Of a stretch of 64,000 nucleotides of DNA, positions 40,982-53,100 are shown piece by piece. The DNA is taken from contig JACCGJ010020363.1 of assembly GCA_013407085.1 (NCBI GenBank), positions 32,509 to 96,508 of the forward strand, read 5' to 3'. Position 1 is the first letter of the stretch, and each line of letters opens with the position of its first letter. Both the position numbers and the translations under genes were made by a program. Under the pieces are notes generated by a model. It was not told where the DNA came from. It was given only the letters and a program-made list of their open reading frames with translations, and did no database searches. This stretch comes from Atriophallophorus winterbourni (taxonomy: Eukaryota > Platyhelminthes > Trematoda > Plagiorchiida > Microphallidae).

Positions 40982-41023
40982 CCCCACGACCGGTTTCGTG
41001 CTGTTCGCACTCATCAGGTAGGG
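40982..41023 (-). ncRNA. Hammerhead ribozyme motif, minus strand
   Basis: Read on the minus strand: CCCTAC, CTGATGA, GTGC-GAACA-GCAC, GAAAC, CGGTC, GTGGGG. Fully matching core with one loop change. It lies in an otherwise decayed repeat next to nested Penelope/MULE relics. Confidence 0.82.
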
Positions 41024-41162
41024 ACAGCAAGATGTAGGTTCACGATAACTTTTGAAATAATAATCCAGAGACGAACGAAATATTTTGGGTCAATGAGTTT
41101 TCTGTTGAAATGAAAGTTGCATGTAGTCAAGGTTAACGAATAGAATTTTTAGAATTCATTGT

Positions 41163-42130
41163 AAGGATTCCTCTGGTGTCTACACAGGACAGGCTTCCAG
41201 GGAACTTCATGCCAGAATCGAAGGACATTTAACCCTCGAGTCACTTCATCTCCAGTCACTCAATCTTCAGTCAGTCAGTTTGATAACTTCTGAAGAATCC
41301 GCATATCTCAGCATCCTTCTTCTGGTTGACATGAACCCCCAGCACTTGCTTGAAGAACCGACCGTATGCTGTCGGCAATCTATTCGCAAACCGTTAAGAA
41401 ATGTCCACATGGTGGGATGTCGGCAAGACAAGAGTGACTGTAATGCATCATTGAACGGCACAGTTATGAGGCGTAAATCATCATCTGCCTCATTATCTGC
41501 TTTCATCCCTAGTTCACTTATTTTTCGTTGCGTGGTATGACATCTCGAGCAATTCAGCGATACTCAACTACGGAAAAATTGACGTTCTTAAAATCAGAAG
41601 TTATCAAGTGACTGAAGATTAAGTGGCTGCAGATGAACTTGGCGTTAAATGTCTGGTGATTAAGTGTCTAGGGATTAAGTGTCCGTGATTAAGTATCTGA
41701 CAATTAATTGTCTGACGATTAAGTTACCGGACACCCATGAGGAAGCCTTGAGAAGTGAGGAATTGCCAATATCTGATTCTTGATGGAGCTTTGGTGGAGG
41801 ACGCATGTGATACTGGCCACAGAGTCTATATAGTCTATGTAGAAGTGTTAAGATGAGATATTTAACTCTATGGCAAAAGCTTACTTGCATTGGTGGTCGC
41901 AAATGCTAGGACAAGTCGAATGGCGGACAATAAGGTTTGTGAGCAGAGATCTTCATACGCTGACGCTCAGCACGGATGCAAGTGTTAGTTATTCTACTTG
42001 ATATTTAATTAGTTTAAAAAATTAACCGTAACCGCCTTTGATATGCATTTTTACACCTGTTAGTCACAGAATCAACCGACATTGACGGTGTTCACTTGTA
42101 TCAGATTGCCCTGAGTACACAGCGCTGCCA
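41163..42130 (+). mobile_element. Penelope-like relic split by a MULE relic
   Basis: 41163-41228 translates to SSGVYTGQASRELHARIEGH, the GIY-YIG core. The matching downstream sequence (CACGTTTTAGATACCAGCCA equivalent) resumes at about 41740 and runs into the terminal region by 42130. The gap between is filled by a MULE relic, so the MULE landed in the Penelope element. Confidence 0.7.
41229..41735 (-). mobile_element. MULE-type DNA transposon relic, nested
   Basis: The minus strand reads NDALQSLLSCRHPTMWTFLNG, homologous to the 23.9-kb copy. Both ends carry GATTAAGTGTCT-like words in opposite orientation; the right end (41590-41735) holds about eight of them. Confidence 0.72.
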
Positions 42131-44132
42131 AACCCACGCTAGATATCGCTTTGGTAGATTCTGATTAAAATGTGTTTATTTGGTGTTCCGGTAGAGGTGA
42201 ACCTGGTTTTACTGTGGACTAACTGTTGAATAAGTTTGATAACGCCAATGTGAAACACTTACTCTTGTTGTGAATCGAATTTACGAAAGCGAGTAGCGTT
42301 TAATCGGCCCACATCTGCACTCCAAGTCCACTACCAGTGGCCTATCAACGATGTTCGGTACTCACAAAGCAACAGCTGATCCTTTTTAAAGATTTTATTT
42401 CTCCATTTATGACAGTTTATGTGGTGTACGTGCAGAAGATGTGTACAACGTAAAAGTATTTGTTAGTACGTTTCCATGGCCTCAAGTTTCACGTGAACTC
42501 ATCTAACTGCCCCACTTGATGTTAGCCAAGATCCAGAATCCGATCATTGTTTGCATGCGTGGGTGGGTGGTGTGAGTACTTAAAAAGTCACTTTTAACTA
42601 GCATCCACGGTGTAGATCGGTTAGCTTGCTAACACTGATTTCAAGGTTAATCCCTTCGTTAACAAATTCCAGCTCTCACGTGGTCTCGGCAATTATTGTG
42701 TGTTTGCAATCGATGATGGAATTTAATATCATAATGCTAATATATTTGATCGGTCGACTTCGATCCACTATGTTCATTCTATCGATTGCTTCAAACTCAA
42801 ACCTTTTTGGCCTATTCATCTCCGTTTACTTTTAATTGATCATATCATCATAATCATGATTGTAACTTCGTTTACAACTGAACTGCCTGATGACTGCAAG
42901 CAGCCAGAAAAGGGTTACGGTGTGTAACTGCGGGGGATGTGAGCAACATTAAGCATTAATAATCTTTAACTGTAACAAATAGTAACCGGATTGTTCATAT
43001 AGGATTGTCGAACTTGTTAACCTTGCCTCCCAACCGAATACACGAACTTGTTGTAAACTGATCCTCAGAGGCCGCACGCACACTTATTTCCAACTTTGAA
43101 CACAATAGAAATTACAATCGGTGTGATTTCGATTTGTTTGGTATGCGATAACTCCTGAGCAAAGTTTTCTGTATTTCTCATTAGTAGGACAATATGATTC
43201 CATCGTCTTCGGTTCAACACTGGTACGCTTTTAGTAGCAATGTTTTATTTCGTTTCGTGCGTTTTGTAATATGGCCATGCATCAGCTTTGAATGCATTGG
43301 CGAGGTACAATCCCCTTGTTGTTTTTCTATGAAACATCAACACAGAGGTGTGCTCACAGAATGTTCATTGTTACTCTCTGAACTAGCATTCTTTATTATC
43401 GTCGTCAAGATGGTGGATATGCTTTCGGTCGTATCCCGCCATAGTGTAGAGCGTGAAGTGCGTCAATAGGTTTCCGATCGCCTGTCCAACTCAACGCGCC
43501 ACTACGATGCAAGAGCAAGAAGCGCCAAACAAACCGAGGACTCTAACATACCCCCGAGTGAATCAATGTTACTAAAGAATTACAAGAAAATGGTTTCACT
43601 GCCCACTTATATGGAAACAGGAATAGTGGGTGAATTCCTCAGCTATTGAACGGCGTGCAGTTCGAGAGAGTCAATCCAAGGTGATCCAATGTGGCGATGG
43701 CATTCGTAGACCTGTGAGTACACTCGAACGACTGCAAGCTAGAGTTTCAACCAATCACGTACTGATGTGGGATACCAGCATAACGAAATCGTTCCGAATA
43801 GTTTCGCTATTGATATTATCCAGTTTAGTGACGGAGCAACCATGGCATCTGGGAAGACATAATTTCTGCTGACCTATGGGCTTCTAGTTATGGTTGCAGT
43901 AAAAATGATAAAAGCTTCGCCGTAGCCTAGCAACCAACATGCAACATGATGTTACATTTGAGCTGAAAGTTGATTGGTCGGCGTCCCAATGGGCTTCCCA
44001 GCCAACGCACATGAAAGTTTTGTTGCAATTGGCTTATTTTCGGTTACAGTCGTGTGTAAGCGAGGTTGAACTTGCTGATGTTCCTGGAGTACCGTCACTT
44101 TAGGCGATTTGATCCACAGAGACAACAGAGTT
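42131..44132. other. Region upstream of the CUPID-like gene
   Basis: One hammerhead relic at 42870-42965. 43470-43650 has an open stretch (SDRLSNSTRHYDARARSAKQ) that might be an exon but has no fitting donor. Promoter elements were not identifiable. Confidence 0.4.
42870..42965 (+). repeat. Hammerhead-family repeat, relic
   Basis: Keeps CTGATGA, a stem II (CTGCAAGCAG) and the flanking TGCGGGGGATGTGAGC, but GAAAC has become GAAAA. Confidence 0.6.
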
Positions 44133-44151
44133 ATGAGAACAGTACAGCTGG
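44133..44151 (+). CDS. Candidate first coding exon of the CUPID-like gene
   Basis: ATG at 44133 gives MRTVQL, then a strong donor G|GTAAGT at 44152. Phase 1 completes the first codon of the next exon as Asp. Alternatively this is an internal 48-bp exon starting at 44104 after ACTTTAG, with the true start further upstream. The start choice is uncertain. Confidence 0.4.
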
Positions 44152-47100
44152 GTAAGTTTGATCTACTCTCACAATTAGTTTTGCTGATAAATAAGCCTAT
44201 TCTTTGCTTGCCACTGCCTCTTTATATCGACTAATCAATACCGGATTTTATTCGCTTTTATAGATTGTTTAGTTTACAGCCAGCCGCGCCGTACATAATT
44301 TATTGATTTATACCATGTGTGTGTGCGTGCAAGTACAGCACGTGACCTTGGATCTACAGCTGTTGTTGCGGGCTTAGCTGCGCTCACACAAACCTCACTG
44401 TGCATTCCAATTTAAAAACAAAATCTTGCTCCGCATTCCACAGATCATCTTTTTGTTTGTTTCGTAGATGCATCCGCTCCATTTACACTGGCCGACTACT
44501 TGGAAGGAGGCGGACAAGACTACTCAAAACTGAAGCCCGTTTCTCGAGCCATTAATTACTCCAAAATGAATGGTTTTCCAGCCGACGATACCAGTGCTAG
44601 TTGCAAGGATTCATTGGATTCTATGGATGCTAATATATTGTCCTCATTGTCTGTAAACAGCGATGAAGCGTCGGAAAATGAGACGAACCACGGTGAATTT
44701 TCAGTGGATTATTTATTCAAGAGGAAATATGTTTTGCAGACGTTACTTAAAGAACGCTACATCGAATTGATCCACTTGATGGACAAGGAAATGGTGAGTA
44801 CCCATACATACAAGGCTGAAAGATGTAAAACACATTGAATCAAACGACGGTTTTTCAAACGTTTAGGTGGAGATCATTTGTAAAATCTATAACAGTGAAC
44901 TGTATGATCGGCCTTACTAAGCGCTCATTCTGAAATCTTTAGAAATTTCATATGGACTGTTGTCTAAGAGAGGTCATTGGTATACAAACACTCTCGTCTC
45001 GCTTGCTCCCCATATCTCGCTGAGCCAAATAATCACCAAGTGATTATGCTCATGAGTTTGTATGAGCAAGAATAGTAAAGAAAACATGAAGCTATCGAAT
45101 GTGGAAACAAAATATAGAAATTGTGATTACCAGTTTGGATAGATCTGTTTTGGAGGTGAAAGTCTTCACAAAATCGTCTTCGTTACAAATAGAATGATGG
45201 TCTAAACTATACTTTATTTTTACTACAATCTTTTATAATGCCACGCTTCTATCAATGCGAAGCAATTGAAAAATACATCAAAATTTAGCTGATATCACCC
45301 TTTTTATAGCCTATTAGTTGATGTTAAAGCCAATGAACTTTTAGCTGAGCTTCATGCCCACACACTGCTTGCTGGACTCTCATAGATAGAATAACTCGTC
45401 ATCAAAACTTCCTGCGAATTAACTCCTGATCAACTTGCCTGGTAAGTATTTGATGACTTGGGTTGTCTATCGAGTGCCTCATCACGAATATCTCAGACTC
45501 GTCGATTGCTTCATTTAGTGATTTTTCAGTGTTCTGTTGTTCATTAAACTGGTGCTTATGTTACATTTGTCTATGTGAGTTGTGTTTGTACCATTGTGTG
45601 AGCGAGTGTTTTCAGGTACTCTTGTAACAAATTTACCATCATTTCATCCGGTTCAGTGCGTTACTCACAACCACTACATGGAAAATCGACGGTTCCTTGC
45701 TTGAACTGATTGATGTTTGTTTTGTGCAAGTTCAAGTTCAAACTTGGTAGGACCATATATGACGTCTCCGGGATATGCTTAACGTACGGTAAAACTATCC
45801 GGTTCTATTATCAGTAGGAGTTTCGATGAGCCTTGGTTTGGTTTTTTGAGGTTGAATGTATAAATACTTGTCGGGAGACTCATTGAGTGGAACGCCGCTT
45901 TCGTTATTCTCTATGTCAGGCCTTGTTCACCTCGTACATTGTTGCTTACGGGATAGGCTACGTTATCCGTTCAACACCTTGGTTACTCTGTAAACTATCT
46001 CCACGGGTAGCACAGGCTTTTTATAACATCTATGCTCAATCATGGTCTGTATAGTCCACAACTGTGCGGGGGATGTGAGCAACACATTACTTTGGTCATC
46101 CATAAGCGCCTTGAGTGTTTGAACAAGAATCACTATGTGATTCGTGTTTGAACACCGTGGTTCGTTGTGGCATTTAAGTATAACTTTGTTTACCGCTTTT
46201 CCACTGTTTCAATGCTCACTGAACCTAGTCTTACTGTCTCCACCCGATGACGGCAAACAGCCAGAAACCGGTAGTGGCGTGTAAGCGCGGTAGATGTGAG
46301 CAACACATTACTTAGCTGTATGTATGTTTTGCGTATCTCAAGCTTCTGGATTGTTTCGCACTGTTGACTCTTTTCGAGACCAACATACACAAATCAGTCT
46401 CAGATATAATCTACTTCAGAATTCAATCACTATGATTTTAGAAGTTTGATAAGCGCGCAACAATGCGCGAGTATGATGACAAATGGATCTAAGTGCTACT
46501 GGGCGCATCGTCCCAATCCAGTCCACCTAACGAAGTTGGCGTAAGTTTAAATTGCAAAATATGTAATCCACTTGATTGTCACGAAGCGAAAGAGTGACAC
46601 AAATGTGCTGCACCAATAAACTCATTTACTGAAACCTTAAAGACCGGTACCGATGTGCAAGACAATTTCCGCCAAACAATTTTTGTGCCGACCGTATCAA
46701 GGCGTATTTGTGTGTCAATTTAATCTATTTTTAAGTATTTCGCAGGGATAAAGAGAGAGACGGGAACATTAGTCATCGGACGAATTATTTTTTGTATGGA
46801 TCGGAACTCCAGTACTTTGACGGGTATCAGAGTCAAAAGGAGACCGATGCAGAATTACTGATCCGTATTGGGTGGGCTGCTGTAATCTCAACAGAAATAC
46901 GAGGAAACTGTTGGGGAAACGCTTGTGAAATACTGCTCACTGTTTATATCGTTCTGCGAAGACTGTGGTGGTTTAGCCACTTCCTCCGTAAAACGGGCTC
47001 AGCGCTAACAAAACTCCTTCTTGTAATTAAGCCTGCCCGTAATTTTCGCAATTCGTGAAAGCCTGCTTGTAAACTGTGAAACATATTGTTGATCCCTTGG

Positions 47101-50100
47101 GTCTTGATACAGTCGAGGGTGGCAATATGAGTTGATAACAATATGCATCGATCTCACCTATGATTGACTCGCCTGGGCTGGCGTCTAAACCGACTTTAGA
47201 GACAGTCACAGAAAATTAGAATTAGGTATATACGACTTTAAAGATTTACCGATACGATTCTTTGAAAACTGCTAACGATTATTTGATGTTTCATTGTCAG
47301 AAACGAAGAATTATGGCAACGGGAACCTGAGAGCTTGCTGATTCGTTGACCCTGATTTTAGGTCGTCCACCTGAACCCATCAAATGCATCAGCATGACAG
47401 CTGCTACGTAAAAACCTTTTGAATGCATAGGTGAAATAACTTGGCGGTATCAGAAATAGGGTACAGTTGAAAAGCGATTGTTGTTTGGCTTTGTTCCATC
47501 ATGGACTAATGGCAAAGTAACGAAAGGGATAACAACTCCTGTCATGGCCACGGCGTATTATAGCAATGACTAAAGTGTCCGTTTCGTTGGTTATTTACAA
47601 CTTCTTGAACCAGCTTTGATGACGGGTCAACCTCATTTCATGCACTTAAGACAGTTTGTTTTATAAAAATAATTATGTGTCTCCAATAGACTCAAAGTTT
47701 TATCACTCCATAAGCAATACGAAAATACGAAAAGTCATCCAAAACAGTGTGTGAACAAAGTAATGTGTCGCTCACATCCCTCGTGCTTACACACCGTAAC
47801 CGGTTTCTGGCTGTTTGTCGTCATCAGGTGGAGATAGTGAGCCTTGCAACAGTGGAGGAGTTGTATATAAAGTTAGACTTTGAAACCATTGTGAACATTT
47901 CGCCTTTGGCTACGCTTTTCGCAATTTGTATTATGCTTTTACGATGATTTCAGTTGTACAGCAAAATAGAATTTTTTAGCATTAGCAGGCCACTGTGACT
48001 CACAGGGCAGAGACATATCTTTGATTTCCGTAGCATGACGAATCTGTCCAGATGATTTGATTTTACCCAATGGGTCGTTCAAATATGTTGTTAGCCGCCT
48101 TCAGTCTTCGTCAGCCATGGATGTGGATCACAAACGCACGATGGTTTCATGCTCCACAGTGTTTCGAATGACTAAACATTCCATTTTCACTCATCTGACC
48201 GGTAGTTCAAGGTCATTCAAGGTTTTTAATGGTCTAAAAAGCAACAAGCTTAATAATAACCATAAGTGTATAAAAGTTGGAAATCTCTAGAGCGAATCAA
48301 AGACTTTGAAATATGTATGAAATCACAAGCTTGATCCAGGCCAAGGCCGCATAGTCAGAGGCTACAGGTGGGCTAGGTTACTGTCAGGTTGCCCAGGTTA
48401 CCCAGACTACCATCGCAAACGTGACACAAGAATACACAATCCGGTTTACACACTGAACGCCAGAAAGCTGAGGCATTCACAAGAATTTCAGGGACATTTA
48501 ACTCCCTGTGTATTTTTTTTAATTCCGTGACTTTATTTTCAGGAAATGACCGGACGACCTCCAGAATTATACTACCATTACATTGAGGAATACAAAATGT
48601 ACTTTCCAAGCAAAGAAACGGCAGCTGGAAGTACTACCTCGGATAACTCGAGTAAGTTTTATAGGCTTCATCAATCGATGTCATTCGTGTTGATCAAACT
48701 TGCTTATGTAAACCATGATCTGATTTGTGTTGTCTGGTGTTGTTTAGAGGTTCAAAGTAAACATTGATAATTGATTGTGTTGCACTTGTCAACTCAGTTA
48801 GATGCTGATGATTTTCGTGATCTCTCTGGTGCTTCGCTGGAGCCAGAAAGCCACAATCCCTAAATCTTTACCATAATCAGTGTACCCCTCTTACATTCTG
48901 ATATCATGGGTAAACAATTACAACTAACAAACATTCAGGGATTATTATTATTATCATCACACACATGCCGTTTTTGATCTTTTTTGTCTTTTTTGGAGTA
49001 AGGGACACAATCACGACAGGATTCTTGCCATTGGTTCCTTTCTTTTGCCATCACACTGAGTGTTATCAGCCACGTATCTTCACGGTCCTTCGGACCCCAC
49101 CCGGGTAAGCGCGATGTTCCCACGATGGCTAGTGGGGCTGTTAGACGCTTGAGGGTCTTCCGCCAGGTATTCCTTTGTCCGCCACGGCGACGTTTCCAAT
49201 CAGGTCCAGCGAGAGCAAAAAGAGCTAGGCGAGGAAGGCGTCGCTCATCCATACGGAGAACGTGCCCCAGCCATCTCAGCTGGCACATGAATATATGATC
49301 GGAGAGTGGCACAGAGCGATCGCCGAGGACTGTCTTCCTGACGTCATCATTTCTGACTTTCTGTTGCCAGCTTAAACGAGCTATACTCCGAGGGCAGCGA
49401 TGATCAAACGTCGATAATCGTTGACTATCGGCTTGTCGCAGCGTCCACGTCTCGCAGCCATACAGTAGAACTGCTCGTACGGTGGCCTGGTACACTCTGC
49501 CCTTCAAGCGTAATCCAACATCGCGTCGGCGCCACAGATGCCGTAGCCCAGCGAAAGCATGGCGTGCTCTTGCAATCCGTGCTGTGATTTCAGCTTCGAT
49601 ATCGCCCCCAGTGGTGATGCAGCTCCCTAGGTAGGTGAATCTGTCAGTCACTTCCAGTTTATGGTTTTCGATCGTCAAATCAAGTGTTGGGTCTGTCCAA
49701 TCCTGTAGGAACACTTTGCATTTTGACGGAGAGAAATGTAATCCATACAGCGACAACTGATCAACGAGTAGATCCAAAGCGCTTTGTATGGCGCAAGCAT
49801 CCTCTCCGAGGAGAGCAATGTCGTCAGCATAGTCCAGATCCATAACTCGTCGACCGGGAAGCAGGTCGATCCCACAATTCGGTAGCTGGGCTGTTGCTGC
49901 CTGCATGACATCGTCAATCGCAAAGTTAAATAGGAATGGGGAGATCGGACATCCTTGACGAACCCCGCTGGAAATGGTAAACTGCTTGGATAAATCACCA
50001 TAGGCTTTGACTCTGCCAGTGGTGTGGCAGTACAGCTTCTTGAGCAGGATTACGTACTTCGGTGGGACACCATGGCGAATGAGACAGTCCCAGAGAGCGG

Positions 50101-53100
50101 TTCTGTCAATGGAATCAAAGGCTACTTGTATGTCAAGAAAGACGATAATTGTTGGACGTGCGTATTGGTAACGTTGCTCCAAAATTTGGCGAAGCGTGAA
50201 GATTTGGTCCACACACCCGCCTCCTCCTCTGGAAACCAGCCTGTTCTTCTCGATAATCTGCTTCTCGGTAGCTGTTAAGCCTGGTCAAGATGATTGATGC
50301 AAACAGTTTAGAAACCACCCGTATGAGACTGATACCCCTGTGATTACCGCACTCTTTCCTCGACCCTTTCTTGAATACTGGGACGATGGCTGACGGTCCC
50401 CACGCGCTGGGTATGGTTTCCTCGTTCCAGATCTTTCCGAAGAGCACTGACAGCTCACTGCACAAAACGTCGACACCTTCAACGAATAGTTCGGCTGGTA
50501 GCTCGTCTAAACCAGGGGCCGTGTGTGGAATCTATTTCAACTACATTCAGGGATGATAGAGTGGAGATGCCGTATTTTGTAAAATGGAAGTGCAGAAGAC
50601 ACACTGAAGGTCTTATCCCTTGGCATTCAAAACAGTCTATCATGTACCACTTAGACAAATATTAATGACCGTTTGATGTATGGTCAATTTACTTATGCAT
50701 GCGGCCTAATAACCAAGGTCAGGAAGCTGAATTAATGCTTTCGACCGCTCCCTTGGCTTCTCCACAACTTTTCAGAAATTTTTTTACAAAACCAGTCAAC
50801 CAGATGATTTGTAATGCGGTTGTCGGATGGGTCCTTGCTCTCTCCCTTATGGACCAATTACGCGTATATAAGCGAACCAAGCCTATTCGCCTTGCATACT
50901 TGTGCTTGCCATGTTTATTGTTGAAGTCGTGTTGACCTTTTTACCACAGTATCATTTATTTCTTGGGTGAATACAATTAGATGAGTCGGTGAAACTTGTT
51001 TTAGCCAAAAATGATCCCATAATGCACACTATTTTCTAACCTAATCACACTGTTTATATCTTGCTGCTAGCAGAGTGCCCGAGATCAAGGCAGGCCAAGT
51101 CATGACTGCTTTGCTTCGTGTTATCATCATTCTACAGACCTATCAACAGCACAAAGTCTCATGTAGTCCTCCTCCGTTTGAAGCGAGAGCATCAATTAGA
51201 GCCGATCCCAATATTCTGAAAAGCAGATCTTGTTGTACTTGGAGGCAGGCTGCGACACCGTTTGTTCCTTGCTATGCTCCAAATTAAAACACCGACTGAA
51301 AACACGTGCTTTTCCTACTTATCTGAGCAAACCACACCCACCTAAATATGCTTCCGACAATGTGGAAATATGACCAAAAAATGATAAACATTAATTGGAT
51401 GGCAATCGCTTTTATATAATTTCGATTCCTTTGTAAAATAACTTCTCGAAGGGTTCGACCCAAAACTGTCCGAGAACTTTATACGATTCTTTAGAAAGTT
51501 GTGTTTTTCAGTTTAGCAAGCATTTTTGGATTTTAAATCGGCTACGGTCAATCCAGAGGCATCGGTCGTTTTAATAACTGGTACTGTTCTAGACGTTTTT
51601 AAATTGCTGCCATTTTTAATTAAATTTTCTCAATAATGTATAAAGTTTGCTTAATAATAATAATATCATTTGTCATACACCCAATACGCTACTTGGTAAA
51701 TATCGAATTTTACAAAACTGTTTTTTTTGTTCATTCGAGAAACAAGCAGTGATCCGAGTTCCGTGGTGCATCGTTACTTTTCTTCACTTCCCATGATCAA
51801 CAAAAGTGTGGGCGTACGTGTCCAGCGGCCTGTGTTCTCGTTGTCCCCAAGCAAGGCCCGACGTGCTTCCATAACCACGCGTGTCGGTAACAAATTGAAT
51901 GCGAGCAACCTGTGGGACAATGAGCGTCGGACAGGCTCGAAAATATTCAACCTTCTCACTCGCAGACAATCAAAAAGGTGGTCAACTATTTCCTAATCAC
52001 ATGGTTGCATAAATTTATTAATCAGATTCACGATTCAAGATTTATGATTGAAAAAGCAATTAACTTTACAATAACCAGGAGTGGAACTAGAGGTACAAAT
52101 GTGTATATATATATATATATATATAGATATTATAATAGTAGATATATATAGATAGATATAAAATCCAAATCAATGGGACGATGATAGTCTATTAATAGTT
52201 GGGGGCAAAATTCCGATTAGCTCTGATATAATCATCAAGTTTCGATTTGAATATAGATAAACTGTTTGAGCTTACCAAATCGGCAGGTAGGGAATTCCAA
52301 AAATACCTGCGGTAGTTCCGTTTGGAATGTGGTATTTCCAACTTGTAACCATATCTTCTATTGCGCACCCAAATTGTTGCCACCAATTGTGAATTTAGGA
52401 TTGCATTTCAAATTGTTTCCACAACAGCTTTGGTTCGTTAAGACTACTTCAATTTCCTGAATATAATTTGATCTTAGTTGATGCTGTCGGCCTCTGTCGG
52501 TCTCTATTGACCATAGGTTTACGTTGCAATCGCATGAAGGGATTTCCTATATGGGTTTCCCATGACTGTACTGTTCTTACTCACTTTTGCAGGGATACAC
52601 AGTACCTGGTGGGTCGTTGCTGTATGCCTGGTGCACGGATGTGCAATCATGCGGTACTTCTGTACTGTGCGGCTAACACCATGCTAAATTGATTGGCCAC
52701 CGGTAGTGAGCTGCATGCTGAAACACGCTGGAGTCTCACTACCATCTTTATTCTCGATTTCTCAACCTGACAGTAATATCGCCCACGTGCGGCACTTTGC
52801 CTGGATCAGGCTTGTACTTTCATACTATACTGTATGGCCGGCGTCGGGGTAGTATTCGTTCAGCAGTCCCACAGCTCAAAGGTGACTTACTACATTATGT
52901 CTAACAAATGAGAGGCCAATAGCAGGTTCTTCCTACCTCGTAGGGTCAATACCTACTTTGTATTAACTAAATAATTGCCTAATTTATTAAAAGCTGTGTA
53001 CGTATAAGACTTGAGTTTCAATTTGATCTGGTCTACTAACTTTCCTGTCGCCCTAACTTTCCACTTCTTGCCTTCATATCGAGACAGCAACGTCCGCTTC

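Larger units (their letters stand above)
38511..41162. other. Intergenic stretch
   Basis: Contains two hammerhead-family relics and one unrecognised minus-strand frame (39942-40259). A CR1 terminal word is near 39048. The rest is AT-rich. Confidence 0.5.
44794..48542. other. CUPID-like gene intron 2
   Basis: Holds hammerhead repeats (46065, 47752), a decayed RTE piece, an RTE 3' scrap and a repeat A scrap. 44794-46064 is unrecognised. Confidence 0.55.

Noticed and set aside
44104..44151. FERM domain immediately upstream of the CUPID-like exons
   Set aside because: Only a few residues are open there; no FERM lobe motif was recognised in either strand from 42 to 44.5 kb.
52098..52165. Origin of replication or regulatory AT tract
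   Set aside because: It is a microsatellite inside a LINE 3' region that recurs at 63.7 kb.
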